Source: Roseobacter sp. CCS2 (GTDB taxonomy: Bacteria > Pseudomonadota > Alphaproteobacteria > Rhodobacterales > Rhodobacteraceae). Taken from it: 64,000 nt of DNA. Every line of letters begins with the position of its first letter. The first letter of the stretch is position 1. Where the stretch lies: the NCBI RefSeq assembly GCF_000169435.1, contig NZ_AAYB01000001.1, forward strand, positions 434,001 to 498,000. The letters are read 5' to 3'. The translations under genes and the position numbers were made by a program. The notes beneath the pieces were generated by a model. The model was given only the letters and a program-made list of their open reading frames with translations. It did no database searches and was not told the DNA's origin. This document shows positions 20,085 to 29,467 of this stretch, one piece after another.

Positions 20085-20894
20085 TTAAGACCGCCACGCA
20101 AGTAACCGCTTTTCGATAAGACCAATAACAGTGCTCAGGATGACACCCAGAAGCGACAAAATCACAACCCCGGCGAACAAGCGTTCCAGATCGTAAAGCG
20201 ACCCTGCCTGAAGAATATATGCGCCAATACCATATTCTGCGCCGAGCATTTCAGCTGCAACCAGCAAGATGATGGCGATGGCCAGTGAAATGCGCAGCCC
20301 CGACAAGATGCCGGGCATCGCGCCGGGCAACACGATTTTGCGCACAATGGAAAACCACGACAGACCAAAGCTTTGCCCCATACGGATCAACGAGCGGTCG
20401 ACGTTGTCAACAGCACCATAGGTCGCCACAACGGTTGGTGTGAACGTCCCAAAGGCGATAAGCGCATATTTAGACGCTTCATCAATGCCAAACCAAATCA
20501 CAAATAGCGGTAAAAGTGCGATTTTGGGGATCGGAAAGATGGCAGCGACAAGCGGGACCAATCCAGCACGGACATAGGAAAACAGTCCGATCATAACACC
20601 CACAGCAATGCCAATCGACGCGCCAATAGCGCCACCTATGGCAAGACGGCTGAGCGATGGCGCGAGATGTTTGAACAGTAATCCTGTTTCCCAAAGCTCA
20701 CCAAACGCGGCCAAGACATCAGAGGGCTTTGGCAGGGTGAGTGACGATATAAAACCGGTTTGCGTTGCGATTTCGATGCCTGCAATCAAAACTATAAAGA
20801 CGGCAAAGCCGACCCAGCGCGGCGATTTTGGTGCAAAGCCGCCGCCACGAAAGCGGACTTCGATAGGCTGACTTTTGTGTGCGGCATCAGACAT
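20085..20894 (-). CDS. ABC transporter permease, nitrate/sulfonate/taurine type
   Basis: The 269-residue product is a BPD-transporter-type inner membrane protein with about six membrane helices. The ATPase-contact EAA-like loop is near GQSFGLSWFSIVRKIVLPGAMPGI (~160-183). It resembles SsuC/TauC permeases. It overlaps the upstream ATPase gene by eight bases and is the last gene of the importer operon. The substrate cannot be inferred from sequence: sulfonates, nitrate and pyrimidine-like compounds are all taken up by relatives. Confidence 0.88.
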   Translation of the reverse strand: MSDAAHKSQPIEVRFRGGGFAPKSPRWVGFAVFIVLIAGIEIATQTGFISSLTLPKPSDVLAAFGELWETGLLFKHLAPSLSRLAIGGAIGASIGIAVGVMIGLFSYVRAGLVPLVAAIFPIPKIALLPLFVIWFGIDEASKYALIAFGTFTPTVVATYGAVDNVDRSLIRMGQSFGLSWFSIVRKIVLPGAMPGILSGLRISLAIAIILLVAAEMLGAEYGIGAYILQAGSLYDLERLFAGVVILSLLGVILSTVIGLIEKRLLAWRS

Positions 20895-21654
20895 CTAGCA
20901 ATTCCTCATCAGCGGCGCGGGCTTCTTCGCGCATCAGGTCCCAAAGGTGCTTTTGAATTACCTCAAGGTCAGCATCGCCATAGCCGCGTGCGCCCAACGG
21001 TTTGTCAATTTCGACAATCTCGCGGATTGCACCCGGCCGGCGTGACAGGACAACGATGTAATGACCAAGGCGAACAGCCTCGGCCAGATTATGTGTGACA
21101 TAGACAGCCGTGAACGGCTGGCGCGTCCAAAGTGCCACAAGATCGTCCATCAGCAATTCGCGGGTCTGGCTGTCAAGCGCAGACAAAGGTTCATCCATCA
21201 ACATCACAGCCGGATTAACGGCCAAAGCACGGGCAATGGCGACACGCTGTTTCATGCCGCCCGATAGCTGACGGGGCAGTGCGTTACTGAAATCGCTCAG
21301 CTTGGTGCGTGCCAGCACATCGTCGATAGTGGCATCTGCACGAGCCCCGCGAATACCGTGATCTTCCAATACAAGCGAAATGTTCCCCTGTACGCTGCGC
21401 CAAGGCAGAAGTGCAAAATCCTGAAAGATATACGTCAGCGGATTGAGACAATCCGCCGGTGGGGTACCAAGCTGCAAAACACGGCCCTGGGAAGCGCGCT
21501 CCAACCCGCCGATCAGACGCAGCAATGTGGATTTGCCACAGCCCGATGGACCGACAAGACAGACAATGCGGCCTGCCGGTATCTCAAGCGAGATATCGCG
21601 CAGCACCTCGGTCTCGCCATAGGCATGGCTGATTGCATCCAGACGAATGTCCAT
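20887..21654 (-). CDS. ABC transporter ATP-binding protein, nitrate/sulfonate/taurine type
   Basis: The predicted product is 255 residues from ATG 21654, where AAGGAG lies about six bases upstream. Motifs are Walker A GPSGCGKST (~35-43), signature LSGGMKQRVA near 130, Walker B VMLMDEPLSALD near 150 and the H-loop VYVTHNLAEA near 186. It energises import through the permease encoded next. An upstream in-frame start at 21696 lies before the Shine-Dalgarno and is not used. Confidence 0.92.
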   Translation of the reverse strand: MDIRLDAISHAYGETEVLRDISLEIPAGRIVCLVGPSGCGKSTLLRLIGGLERASQGRVLQLGTPPADCLNPLTYIFQDFALLPWRSVQGNISLVLEDHGIRGARADATIDDVLARTKLSDFSNALPRQLSGGMKQRVAIARALAVNPAVMLMDEPLSALDSQTRELLMDDLVALWTRQPFTAVYVTHNLAEAVRLGHYIVVLSRRPGAIREIVEIDKPLGARGYGDADLEVIQKHLWDLMREEARAADEELLDV

Positions 21655-21713
21655 GAACCGCTCCTTCACACATTGTGGCGGGCGGCACCAAGGCACCGCC
21701 CGCCATAAGGACC

Positions 21714-22733
21714 TTAAGCCGTGTAGGTTTCAACGTAGCTTGGGTCGACAATCGTATCGAGCGTGATATCCGCATCGACCAGATCTTCGGACTGGAACCA
21801 GCTTAGCTGATCTTGCAGCGACGCCGTATTCATTCGCGCGCCTTCGTTGATACGCATGGTGCCGTTGATGATGGATGGCGCGGCGCGGTCACGCTCGCGA
21901 TCTGTGTAGACATATTTATGGATCAGATCGACCATTTCATCCATGCCTTCCTGACCGCCCGCACCGTCAATCATGGTCGCATTATAGTCGGCGGCCCCCA
22001 TGCTGAAGGCTTTGATGAAATCAGCGGTCTGTTCTTGTTCGTTCGTAGCATTCTCGGTCGATGTGAAGACTGTCGTGACCTGATAGTTGGGCAGGTAATC
22101 GGACACATTGCCGATGATATGCACGTCACCTGATCCGGCCAGCGGCTTGGCTATATGCGGCACAATCGACCACGCATCAATCTGGCCCGACTTCAGCGCG
22201 CCGATGATCGCGCCAACTTTCTGAAGCGGCGTAAAGGATAGCTCGATCCCCTCTGCCTGCGCGATGCGCGACCCCACATAGTGAAAAGAGGATCCCGCGG
22301 TGGAGATACCAAATTTCTTACCGCCCATCTGCGCAGGTGACGTCATACCGCCTTGGAACGCCGCATCGGACGCCAAGATTTTTTGACCGTCGATCCCCGG
22401 TTCTTCGCTTAGCGCGCCACCGATAACCCTGATCGCCCCGCGATTGGCAAGCGAGATCAAACCGCCCGACATCGCTGTGACCGCATAATCGACATCGCCT
22501 GACGCAATCGCGACCGCCATGGGTTGCGCCGCTTGGAAAAAGCGTAGCTCAACATCAAGACCGGCTTGTTCGAAATACGCGCGTTCTGCTGCGATAAAAC
22601 TTGCCGAATGCGATGTGAAGCGCAACGCACCCACAACGATAGGCCGGTTTTGCGACAGTGCTGGTGTGGCAAGCCCCGTTGTGGCGGCCGCACCAAGCAG
22701 ACCCATCGTCTGACGTCTGTTAAAAGTGATCAT
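21714..22733 (-). CDS. ABC transporter substrate-binding protein, NMT1/THI5-SsuA-like
   Basis: This 339-residue periplasmic protein starts with a twin-arginine style leader (NRRQTMGLLGAAATTG, cleavage near LSQ at 28). The mature part resembles SsuA/NMT1 proteins: PIVVGALRFTSHSASFIAAERAYFEQAGLDVELRFF near the start, then GKKFGISTAGSSFHYVG near 135. It precedes the ATPase and permease genes and follows a GntR gene, so the four form a regulated uptake system. The ligand is unknown. Confidence 0.88.
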   Translation of the reverse strand: MITFNRRQTMGLLGAAATTGLATPALSQNRPIVVGALRFTSHSASFIAAERAYFEQAGLDVELRFFQAAQPMAVAIASGDVDYAVTAMSGGLISLANRGAIRVIGGALSEEPGIDGQKILASDAAFQGGMTSPAQMGGKKFGISTAGSSFHYVGSRIAQAEGIELSFTPLQKVGAIIGALKSGQIDAWSIVPHIAKPLAGSGDVHIIGNVSDYLPNYQVTTVFTSTENATNEQEQTADFIKAFSMGAADYNATMIDGAGGQEGMDEMVDLIHKYVYTDRERDRAAPSIINGTMRINEGARMNTASLQDQLSWFQSEDLVDADITLDTIVDPSYVETYTA

Positions 22734-22766
22734 TGTTTCCTCCCTAAATGATCCGGTTTGTTTCAG

Positions 22767-23441
22767 TCAGGCGCCCAAATCAGCGCCAATTTCGTCGGTG
22801 AGAATGGAAAGCGCACAGCTGGTATCACGCGCAATGATCGCGGTTTGCAGATCACTGCGCCTTGCCTTGCGGGCCGCAAAATCAATCCGGCCCTCACGCA
22901 AAAGGGCCAGACGAAACCGTCGCGATTGGCCATAAAACCGTGCGGCCATATTGATCAGACGGGGTGACCCGCTTCCCGATATCAGTGCCATGCTCAGATC
23001 ACGACACGCTTCGTCCCAGCCAAGCGCGGTCAGATCATCCGGGTTGTCCTGAACATTTGCATCGGCGCGATCAACGGCATGTAACGCTGCGATAACCCGG
23101 CTTTCCCAAACCACATCACCGCGTTCGAGCGATCGTGCGAGCCCCAGCTTTTCGACTTCAAGCCGGACAAACAAAATATCGCGAAGATCATCTTCGGTCG
23201 CGGACGTGACGCGAAACCCACGTTGATTGATGGCTTCGACAACCCCTTCGGCGGACAAGACCCGCAGTGTTTCACGCATGGAGTGATTTGATCCGCCATA
23301 GGCCTGACGCAGATCTGTCAATTTCAGTTTCTGATCAGGCCGCAAAACCCCGAACGAAATGTCGCGCCGGATCGCGGAAGCCAGCATTTCAACCACTGTA
23401 TCGTCATCATCGTTGCGACCGCTGAAGAACACTTTGCCCAT
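22767..23441 (-). CDS. GntR family transcriptional regulator (FCD type)
   Basis: The 224-residue product has an N-terminal winged helix (~18-80, with LRPDQKLKLTDLRQAYGGSNHSMRETLRVLSAEGVV) and an all-helical C-terminal domain of FCD type (ILFVRLEVEKLGLARSLERGD). I use ATG 23441 rather than the GTG one codon earlier. It lies 33 bases upstream of the substrate-binding gene on the same strand and likely controls the importer. A perfect 7-3-7 palindrome just upstream of its start is a plausible autoregulatory site. Confidence 0.88.
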   Translation of the reverse strand: MGKVFFSGRNDDDDTVVEMLASAIRRDISFGVLRPDQKLKLTDLRQAYGGSNHSMRETLRVLSAEGVVEAINQRGFRVTSATEDDLRDILFVRLEVEKLGLARSLERGDVVWESRVIAALHAVDRADANVQDNPDDLTALGWDEACRDLSMALISGSGSPRLINMAARFYGQSRRFRLALLREGRIDFAARKARRSDLQTAIIARDTSCALSILTDEIGADLGA

Positions 23442-23449
23442 CACTCTCT

Positions 23450-23466
23450 AAAATATTGGATATTTT
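23450..23466. promoter_or_regulatory. Palindrome upstream of gntR, candidate operator
   Basis: AAAATAT-TGG-ATATTTT is a perfect inverted repeat starting nine bases before the gntR ATG. Its position in the leader or promoter suggests autoregulation; the binding protein is inferred, not shown. Confidence 0.45.
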
Positions 23467-23789
23467 GGATCGTGTTGGAGGCTGCATGTCAAGGTTGGTT
23501 ACATAAATCTTGCTCGAAAGCTTTGTTCTTGACGGTAGGCGCGACGCCACTGCGCGGTGCTGTTGACCTATTGTTCAAAGGTCGGAATGCGCCGTTTGTC
23601 CGCCTGAATACGACGCTATTAACCCCTTATAAACTAAGGGTTTGCGGCAAAATATGCACAAAAATGAGGCATGCTGAAAACGCATATGACCCTTGCCAAA
23701 ATGGCACTAGTCATCGCGCGCTATCCCACCTAGATGCGCCTCATGAGATTAGCGCTGCAGGATGCAGCACAAAACTAAGGAATATGGCC
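23467..23789. other. Intergenic region without a gene
   Basis: This gap lies between gntR (minus) and the DUF1127 gene (plus). An open frame runs through it into the DUF1127 gene, but its upstream part has no coding character or ribosome-binding site. The region probably holds the promoter and a long leader of the DUF1127 gene. Confidence 0.5.
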
Positions 23790-23993
23790 ATGGCCTCTTT
23801 TGACACCAACCGCACCACTGCTGGCCTTTCCGCTGGCAAAACATCTTTCTTCGCAAATATTATTGCGTCTTTTACCGCATGGAACGATGCACGCGTGACA
23901 CGCAATTCTTTGTCAAAACTGACTGCGCGTGAGCTGGACGATATCGGCCTGTCTTACGGCGACATCGAAAAGATCGCGACACGCACACGCTAA
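23790..23993 (+). CDS. DUF1127 domain small protein
   Basis: The 67-residue product ends with a DUF1127 (YjiS-like) domain: a short amphipathic segment followed by LSKLTARELDDIGLSYGDIEKIA. Some DUF1127 proteins in alphaproteobacteria affect RNA turnover or phosphate and carbon metabolism; nothing in this sequence specifies the role. ATG 23790 has AAGGA eight bases upstream, whereas ATG 23784 leaves only two bases. A strong terminator follows. Confidence 0.85.
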   Translation: MASFDTNRTTAGLSAGKTSFFANIIASFTAWNDARVTRNSLSKLTARELDDIGLSYGDIEKIATRTR

Positions 23994-24015
23994 ATTCAGC
24001 GTATCCGTAAAAGCG

Positions 24016-24048
24016 AAAGGCCGCGTTCATTGCGAACGCGGCCTTTTC
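24016..24048. terminator. Bidirectional terminator
   Basis: The arms AAAGGCCGCGTTC and GAACGCGGCCTTTT form a near-perfect stem with A and T flanks. It separates the convergent DUF1127 gene and the gene ending at 24068. Confidence 0.85.
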
Positions 24049-24067
24049 GTTTGTCTGATGTGATGAC

Positions 24068-24415
24068 TTAGTTTTGCGGCAGGATTGTCGCGATACCATC
24101 AGCGGCAATAACTGTCACCGGATCAGGCTGCATGACCCATGCGCCAGCTTGTTCAAGAACGCTACCACCCTGCAATGCGGCAACACGCTCAATATATTCG
24201 GCCTCGCCAAGATAAGCGAAAAGGAAGCCTTTAAACAAAAATCCAAGGAAAAGAACTGCAAGCAGTCCCTTAAGCGGAAAGCGCGGACGATAAAGCCGTG
24301 GCTTTGCAACGATCAAACCATCTGAATTGATAGATTTCACCACGCCATTCGACATCTTGTCGTGGCGGCGCACAATACGCTTTAGTCGTTTATCGAATGG
24401 GACCTGGGCTTGCAC
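24068..24415 (-). CDS. Small single-pass membrane protein, unknown function
   Basis: The 115-residue product has a basic N-terminal half (KRLKRIVRRHDKMSNG), one hydrophobic segment (~49-68, LLAVLFLGFLFKGFLFAYLG) and a C-terminal domain of about 45 residues. With the basic half inside, the C-terminal part would be periplasmic. I recognise no family. It stands alone, with a terminator on its 3' side and AT-rich DNA upstream. Confidence 0.7.
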   Translation of the reverse strand: MQAQVPFDKRLKRIVRRHDKMSNGVVKSINSDGLIVAKPRLYRPRFPLKGLLAVLFLGFLFKGFLFAYLGEAEYIERVAALQGGSVLEQAGAWVMQPDPVTVIAADGIATILPQN

Positions 24416-24510
24416 CTGTTCATCCTCCGGAAATTACGCGAATATATACACTCATAACTTCGCCAATTAATACATATCAAACAAGCTATACCTCAATGAC
24501 AAGGACACAT

Positions 24511-25395
24511 TTAGTCAGAATTGAGCCTATTTTTCCGCAAAGTTAGCGTTGTCCAGTCAACAATAACCCGTTTTTGGGTAAGATTGAACCCATTTTGCTG
24601 ATAAACAGCGATCACGTCGTCCGCTTGTTCATTCAGAATCCCCGAGAGAATCGCATAGCCGTCATCCGCTGTATGCGCGCCCAAATCAGGGGCAAGTCCG
24701 ATAAGTGGCGCTTTGAGGATATTTGCAAAGATCAGATCATAAGGGCCGTTTTCTGTCAGCGCAGGCGCGCCAAAACCCGCAGCCACAACGCAGGTCACGC
24801 GGTCCTTTAGACCGTTGCTGATCACGTTGGCTTGCGCAACCTCAACCGCGACCGGATCAATATCGCTGGCCAAAACAGGATGCGGCAACACTTTGGCCGC
24901 CGCCATACCCAAGACGGCAGTACCGCAGCCTACATCAAGAATTTTCTCGCCTTCGAACCCATCCGACAACAGCGCGTCAAAGGCCTCTAGACATCCTTTG
25001 GTGGTGCCGTGGTGGCCAGTGCCAAATGCCATGGCCGCATCAATCAGCAGGGGGATTTTATCATCTGGCACCTTGTCTGCGTCATGACTGCCATACACAA
25101 AAAACCGTCCCGCAGGCACAGGCGCAAGTTCGCGCTGCACCTTTGACACCCAATCCTGTTCGGGGATGTCCGAGATATTGAAAGGTTTGGCCAAATGCAG
25201 GGCTGACAGCACGGCCAATCCGCCCGCATCCGGGGCATCCATAAAATACGCCGCGACCTCCCATAAACCCGAACCGTCTTCGATCTCGAAAACGCCGACA
25301 CCAGTGGGTTCAGGGGTCAGCGTTTCAAGATCATCCGCCAGCCGATAGGCGGCATCCTCGCCCTTGATCGTGGTCAGCGCCGAGTAGCTTGTCAT
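24511..25395 (-). CDS. prmA: Ribosomal protein L11 methyltransferase PrmA
   Basis: The 294-residue product methylates lysines of ribosomal protein L11 with S-adenosylmethionine. The class I methyltransferase motifs are clear: AFGTGHHGTTKGCLEA (residues ~134-149), the SAM loop ILDVGCGTAVLGMAAAK near 165, DIDPVAVEVAQAN near 189, and the FANILKAPL motif near 232 that corresponds to the catalytic NPPF-like element of PrmA. ATG 25395 has AAGG upstream; the longer frame to 25626 overlaps the neighbouring hydrolase gene and is not conserved-looking. Confidence 0.92.
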   Translation of the reverse strand: MTSYSALTTIKGEDAAYRLADDLETLTPEPTGVGVFEIEDGSGLWEVAAYFMDAPDAGGLAVLSALHLAKPFNISDIPEQDWVSKVQRELAPVPAGRFFVYGSHDADKVPDDKIPLLIDAAMAFGTGHHGTTKGCLEAFDALLSDGFEGEKILDVGCGTAVLGMAAAKVLPHPVLASDIDPVAVEVAQANVISNGLKDRVTCVVAAGFGAPALTENGPYDLIFANILKAPLIGLAPDLGAHTADDGYAILSGILNEQADDVIAVYQQNGFNLTQKRVIVDWTTLTLRKNRLNSD

Positions 25396-25426
25396 GGTGA
25401 TACCTTTGTGTTGGGTCGCCTGTCGG

Positions 25427-26188
25427 TTATGGCGCGTCCTTGTCCGCGTCAAGCAAATCAGGATCGGCCAACACGATTTGCGCCACCTCCTCGGCCCAGC
25501 GGGCATAGACCGCAGGTCCGGGGTGAAAACCGTCTGCGGACATGTTGCTTTCGTCCAATCCCATGTCGAATTGCAGGGCAACACAATCCGCGCGCTGTGC
25601 GGCAAGCGCATGAAGATATCTGTCAAAACGCGCTGCCTGCCGCCCCAGCACCCAACGTAGCGGATGCGGCAAAAGCGGGAATTGCCCGACCGGCGGCAAA
25701 CCCGATAAAATAACCTTTGGCTGGCGCAACTGTGACATTAGCCTGTCAACAAGCTCTGTCTGCTGGCGCAGCCATTTGCGCAATGACACACCTTTGGTCA
25801 CATCATTCACGCCCAGCGCTGTCACGACCACATCATAGCTTTCGCCCGGCAAATCATCGACCCACGTCAGGACATCGGCTGTTTTCGCACCCGTCTTTGC
25901 CACCAGATCATAAGAAATGGTGGCATGGTCGCGCAGCCGGGACGTCAGTTGACCCAGCAACGCGTCAGATTGCGTGGTCACGCCAATGCCCAAAGCAGAA
26001 CTGTCACCGATGATCAAAAGCCGCAGCGGCGGACCACATCCTATGGTCCCACTGCGCAGGCCGGTGGGTTCAGGCAATTCAATATAGTTGGCACGTACAT
26101 GAACCGCCTGCCCCAGCAGGACCGGCATCAACAGGACCCGCGCAGTGATATCCAGATAATCGCGCGTGGGTTCAGACCCCGACGCCAA
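25427..26188 (-). CDS. SGNH/GDSL hydrolase
   Basis: The 253-residue product has the four blocks of the SGNH fold: block [14 protein letters not shown] (catalytic Ser ~63), a glycine in the central part, block [13 protein letters not shown] near 127, and block [18 protein letters not shown] with the catalytic Asp and His near 232. Such enzymes are esterases or lipases of broad range. It has no obvious secretion signal. It overlaps the 3' end of msrA by 17 bases, so the two are likely cotranscribed, but a functional link is not evident. Confidence 0.85.
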   Translation of the reverse strand: MASGSEPTRDYLDITARVLLMPVLLGQAVHVRANYIELPEPTGLRSGTIGCGPPLRLLIIGDSSALGIGVTTQSDALLGQLTSRLRDHATISYDLVAKTGAKTADVLTWVDDLPGESYDVVVTALGVNDVTKGVSLRKWLRQQTELVDRLMSQLRQPKVILSGLPPVGQFPLLPHPLRWVLGRQAARFDRYLHALAAQRADCVALQFDMGLDESNMSADGFHPGPAVYARWAEEVAQIVLADPDLLDADKDAP

Positions 26189-26822
26189 TCGGACAGGTCA
26201 CGCCCGTTCCGCCAATACCACAATAGCCGTTGGGGTTCTTGGCCAGATATTGCTGGTGGTAGTCCTCGGCGAAGTAAAACGCGGGGGCCTCAATGATCTC
26301 GGTCGTGATGGCACCATAGCCCGCTTGTGACAGGCGCGGGGCGAAAGCCGCTTTCGATGCATCCGCTGCTACCTTTTGCGCCGCTGAATATGTGTAGATA
26401 CCTGACCGATACTGCGTCCCTGCGTCGTTGCCTTGCCGCATCCCTTGGGTTGGATCATGGCCCTCCCAGAACACCTGCAAAAGCTGATCATAGGATATGA
26501 TCGTCGGATCATAGATCACGCGCACCACTTCGTTATGGCCGGTCTTGCCAGAGCAGACCTCTTCATAAGTTGCGTTCGGTGTGTATCCACCCGCATACCC
26601 CACCATTGTCGATTGCACGCCGTCCAGTTTCCAAAACATCCGCTCGACACCCCAAAAACAGCCCATACCAAACATGGCTTCTTCCATGCCCGCAGGCACT
26701 TCGCCTGTGAGGGGGGTATCGAAAACGAAATGCGTGCTTGCTGTCGGGATCGCAGTGGGGCGACCGGGCAAGGCGGCATCTTGGCCGACCATTTCAGACT
26801 TTGCGCGGGACATAAAAAACAT
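26172..26822 (-). CDS. msrA: Peptide-methionine (S)-S-oxide reductase MsrA
   Basis: MsrA repairs oxidised methionine. The 216-residue product has the active site GCFWG (54-58, nucleophile Cys55), [24 protein letters not shown] downstream and a [14 protein letters not shown] stretch near the C terminus. It carries about 45 extra residues before the catalytic motif, like the longer MsrA class. AAGGAG lies eight bases before ATG 26822. Confidence 0.95.
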   Translation of the reverse strand: MFFMSRAKSEMVGQDAALPGRPTAIPTASTHFVFDTPLTGEVPAGMEEAMFGMGCFWGVERMFWKLDGVQSTMVGYAGGYTPNATYEEVCSGKTGHNEVVRVIYDPTIISYDQLLQVFWEGHDPTQGMRQGNDAGTQYRSGIYTYSAAQKVAADASKAAFAPRLSQAGYGAITTEIIEAPAFYFAEDYHQQYLAKNPNGYCGIGGTGVTCPIGVGV

Positions 26823-27136
26823 CAGTGTGCTCCTTGTTTCTGACCTTTCAGATAGGGCGTTTGCACCACTTTACCAAGACCGCAGTTTGCCACGTCTTTG
26901 TGAGCAAATTTTTCAGAAACCTTGAAAATCAACGTATCAGCTCCCAATTGTATACTTATGCATACCAAGGTTTCTATTTCAGCCAATTCAATTGCCCGCC
27001 CCATGCTGGCGGCATCTGTTGGCCTGACACGGCATGCATCCTTGGGCAGCAAACTCTAGCGCCACTAACAACCAATAGATCGAAAATCATCAGGGGCGCG
27101 CCTGCGCGACCCCCTTCAACAGGAGTGTGTAATCAT
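26823..27136. other. Intergenic region, no gene recognised
   Basis: About 315 bases lie between the divergent msrA and the membrane-protein gene. A 76-codon frame on the minus strand (26822-27052) has no recognisable character. The region is locally AT-rich around 26910-26970, with a TATACT that could serve as a -10 element. Confidence 0.5.
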
Positions 27137-27571
27137 ATGACTGGTGCAATTATCGTCGTGGCTTTTTCATTTTATATTTTGGAGTTCATTATTGGCTGGG
27201 GCCTGCAACAAGCGGGGATTTCAGCACCTTGGGCTTCCATGATCATCCCGCCGCTGCTTGGCGGATTATGCGGGGGTATGCAGTTCGCCCGCACTGAACG
27301 GCGCGGCATGCGTATCCCGCGCAGGCTGTCATGTGCGTTTAGCAGCTGTCTGGCCATCGTCTTTGCACCATTGCTGTTCGCCTTTGCGGTGCTGCTGATA
27401 CATGCAATTGCTGGCGGCCTCAGCTTTCTGCCCCTGGTGCCAAACATCGCATCATTCCTGACTTTGGCCGGATTGATCCAGATGGCTGTTTTTACACTTT
27501 ACGGGCTGCCGGCGATCTTCATTGGTCTGACAGCGGGACAATGGCTACAGTACAAAAGAATGATACAATAG
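27137..27571 (+). CDS. Small polytopic membrane protein, unknown function
   Basis: The 144-residue product is almost entirely hydrophobic with four predicted membrane helices (~3-22, 30-48, 62-90, 98-135). A short basic loop FARTERRGMRIPRR follows helix 2. The topology resembles the ABZJ_00895-type small membrane proteins, but I would not assign that family from inspection alone. The frame is open upstream to 26825; ATG 27137 is preferred because AGGAG precedes it and the hydrophobic helix starts there. It converges on the MFS gene with two bases between the stops. Confidence 0.72.
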   Translation: MTGAIIVVAFSFYILEFIIGWGLQQAGISAPWASMIIPPLLGGLCGGMQFARTERRGMRIPRRLSCAFSSCLAIVFAPLLFAFAVLLIHAIAGGLSFLPLVPNIASFLTLAGLIQMAVFTLYGLPAIFIGLTAGQWLQYKRMIQ

Positions 27572-27573
27572 TT

Positions 27574-28803
27574 TTATTCGGCCGCCGCCAAAAGCCGCCC
27601 TTGAAACACGGTCTCATGACCGGGGGCGGGGTGGCGTGGGATCAGCAGTGACAGCAAAAGCGAGATAATGGCCATCGCAGCAGCCATCAAAAACACCAGA
27701 CCCGGCGATTGCAGCCAGACATAGCCCAGAAGCGCCGGCAAAAAGACAGCTGCAATGTGGTTAATGGTGAACGCCACGGCAGCAGTGGGTGCGATATCCT
27801 GCGGATCAGCGATTTTCTGGAAATATGTCTTGATCGCCAGCGCGAGGCTGAAAAAAAGGTGGTTAATAATGTAGAGTGCTGTCGCAAGCATGACGCCCCA
27901 CCCGAAGTAATAGATCCCGCCGTAAGCAAAGAACACGAGACAAAGACCTGCATATTCGAAAACCAGCGCGCGACGTTCCCCAAACACCTGTACCAGCTTA
28001 CCCAAAAGCGGGGCCACCAGCATATTGATCAACAGCGTGACCATGAAAAGCTTGGTGATGTCGTCAACGGCAAAGCCAAACTGTTCGACCATCATAAAGC
28101 CCGCAAAGACCACAAAAACCTGCCGCCGCGCACCCGACATGAATTGCAGCGCGTAATAAAGCCAATACCGCTTGCGCAAGATCATCTTTTTGATTTGCGG
28201 ATGGGGGGCTTCGAACTGTGGATAGGCCAGCAGACAGATCGTCGCGACCACGGCTGTAAACCCGCCTGACAGCCAATAGACGATGCTGTAGGTCAGGCCA
28301 AAGCGATCCCAACTGATGACGATTAGCAGATACACCACCAGCGTGGCCGCAGAGCCGGCTGATAGGATCCAACCAAGGGTTTGCGGCGCTTTCTTCTTGT
28401 CGATCCACTGCAATTGCAGCGACTGATTGACGGTCTCATAGTAATGAAAGCCAATTGAAGACAGCATCGTCACCGCCAAAATGCCACCCATCTGCGGAAA
28501 TTGCGCGGTCACAGCCGTAGCAGCCCCCAACATGATCAAGGCCACCAGCCCCAACACCTGCTCTCGGATAAACATGATCAGCGCGATGACCCCAATCGCG
28601 AAAAAGCCTGGGATTTCGCGGACCGTGTGCAGCCAGCCGATGTCAGAGCCATCAAACTCCGCGACCTCAATCACGAAGTTATTAAGCAGCGCCGACCATG
28701 TCGCAAAGGCAATCGGCATCGCCATTGCCATCACAAACAAAAGCGACGTTGGCCTGCGCCAAAGCGGGAGGGTATGCGCTTCTTCAAGGCGGATAATGTT
28801 CAT
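27574..28803 (-). CDS. MFS transporter
   Basis: The 409-residue product has about twelve membrane helices spread through the whole length, with a cytoplasmic loop in the middle (~ residues 195-215, ending QIKKMILRKRYWLYYALQF). The overall pattern is that of the major facilitator superfamily. No motif identifies the substrate. A probable promoter region of 170 bases separates it from the divergent gene at 28973. Confidence 0.8.
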   Translation of the reverse strand: MNIIRLEEAHTLPLWRRPTSLLFVMAMAMPIAFATWSALLNNFVIEVAEFDGSDIGWLHTVREIPGFFAIGVIALIMFIREQVLGLVALIMLGAATAVTAQFPQMGGILAVTMLSSIGFHYYETVNQSLQLQWIDKKKAPQTLGWILSAGSAATLVVYLLIVISWDRFGLTYSIVYWLSGGFTAVVATICLLAYPQFEAPHPQIKKMILRKRYWLYYALQFMSGARRQVFVVFAGFMMVEQFGFAVDDITKLFMVTLLINMLVAPLLGKLVQVFGERRALVFEYAGLCLVFFAYGGIYYFGWGVMLATALYIINHLFFSLALAIKTYFQKIADPQDIAPTAAVAFTINHIAAVFLPALLGYVWLQSPGLVFLMAAAMAIISLLLSLLIPRHPAPGHETVFQGRLLAAAE

Positions 28804-28972
28804 GAAAATAGGCTTACGCCTATTGGGTCGTGAAAGCGAGAACGAAGAAAGCAGCTATGAACATGTGATGTTCAGCGTCTTCGAACAATGCAAAGGACCG
28901 CTTCGAGCCCAATGTGTCTGTAGGCTTGGGTGATTTGCAGTTGCCATTTGTGTAGCTAAAAGACAGTTTTGG

Positions 28973-29296
28973 ATGATGAAAAAAGTTCACCCGAAGATCA
29001 ATACTAACAGGCTCAGGGAAATCGGATGGTCTCTGTGGGACCCTATCGGTTTGAACAAGACAATGGGTGGCTGGAAAGGTCGACCGTTCGAAGATGAATA
29101 TGATACCTACTTAGCTAAGGCTGCGGGAATGTTGCGAAATAATAGCGATTTTACCGAAGTTGTTGACTATCTTTTCTTCATTCAATCGCAGCATATCGGC
29201 ATGGGTCCCAAAGAAATTGACCTTCGAATTCGAACAAAGCTGTTGGCGGTCGTTCAAGCAATCTCCGACGATCCATTGATATGGCGCAAGCCTTAA
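28973..29296 (+). CDS. Hypothetical protein with WDPIGL motif
   Basis: The 107-residue soluble protein starts with a basic segment and contains LREIGWSLWDPIGL (~14-27) and FEDEYDTYLAKAAGML (~39-54), then two amphipathic helices. I recall small bacterial hypothetical proteins with a similar 'WDPIG...EYDsYL' core, often near mobile or toxin-like loci, but cannot name a characterised family. The local base composition is lower in GC than the neighbours. It is flanked on both sides by unrelated transcription units. Confidence 0.6.
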   Translation: MMKKVHPKINTNRLREIGWSLWDPIGLNKTMGGWKGRPFEDEYDTYLAKAAGMLRNNSDFTEVVDYLFFIQSQHIGMGPKEIDLRIRTKLLAVVQAISDDPLIWRKP

Positions 29297-29388
29297 AAAC
29301 AGAGACCTATGCTTGCGAATTAGATTACAGCTTTGTCCGCAAAGCACACAGATCGCTCGCAAGACATTTAGCCACACCACACACATCA

Positions 29389-29402
29389 TTGATCCACATC
29401 AA
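29389..29402. promoter_or_regulatory. FNR/FnrL box upstream of ccoG
   Basis: TTGAT-CCAC-ATCAA is a perfect FNR-type site centred 72 bases before the ccoG ATG. A TTACAA about 28 bases downstream could be the -10 element, which would place the box near -41.5, the activator position. Confidence 0.8.
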
Positions 29403-29467
29403 AGATATTCCCAGAGGACCGCTTACAAGCAATCCTGCGAACAGAACTCTAGCCTTGTAGGTCATCC

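Noticed and set aside
26822-27052. 76-codon minus-strand frame upstream of msrA
   Set aside because: No ribosome-binding site or recognisable motif; it occupies the expected promoter region.
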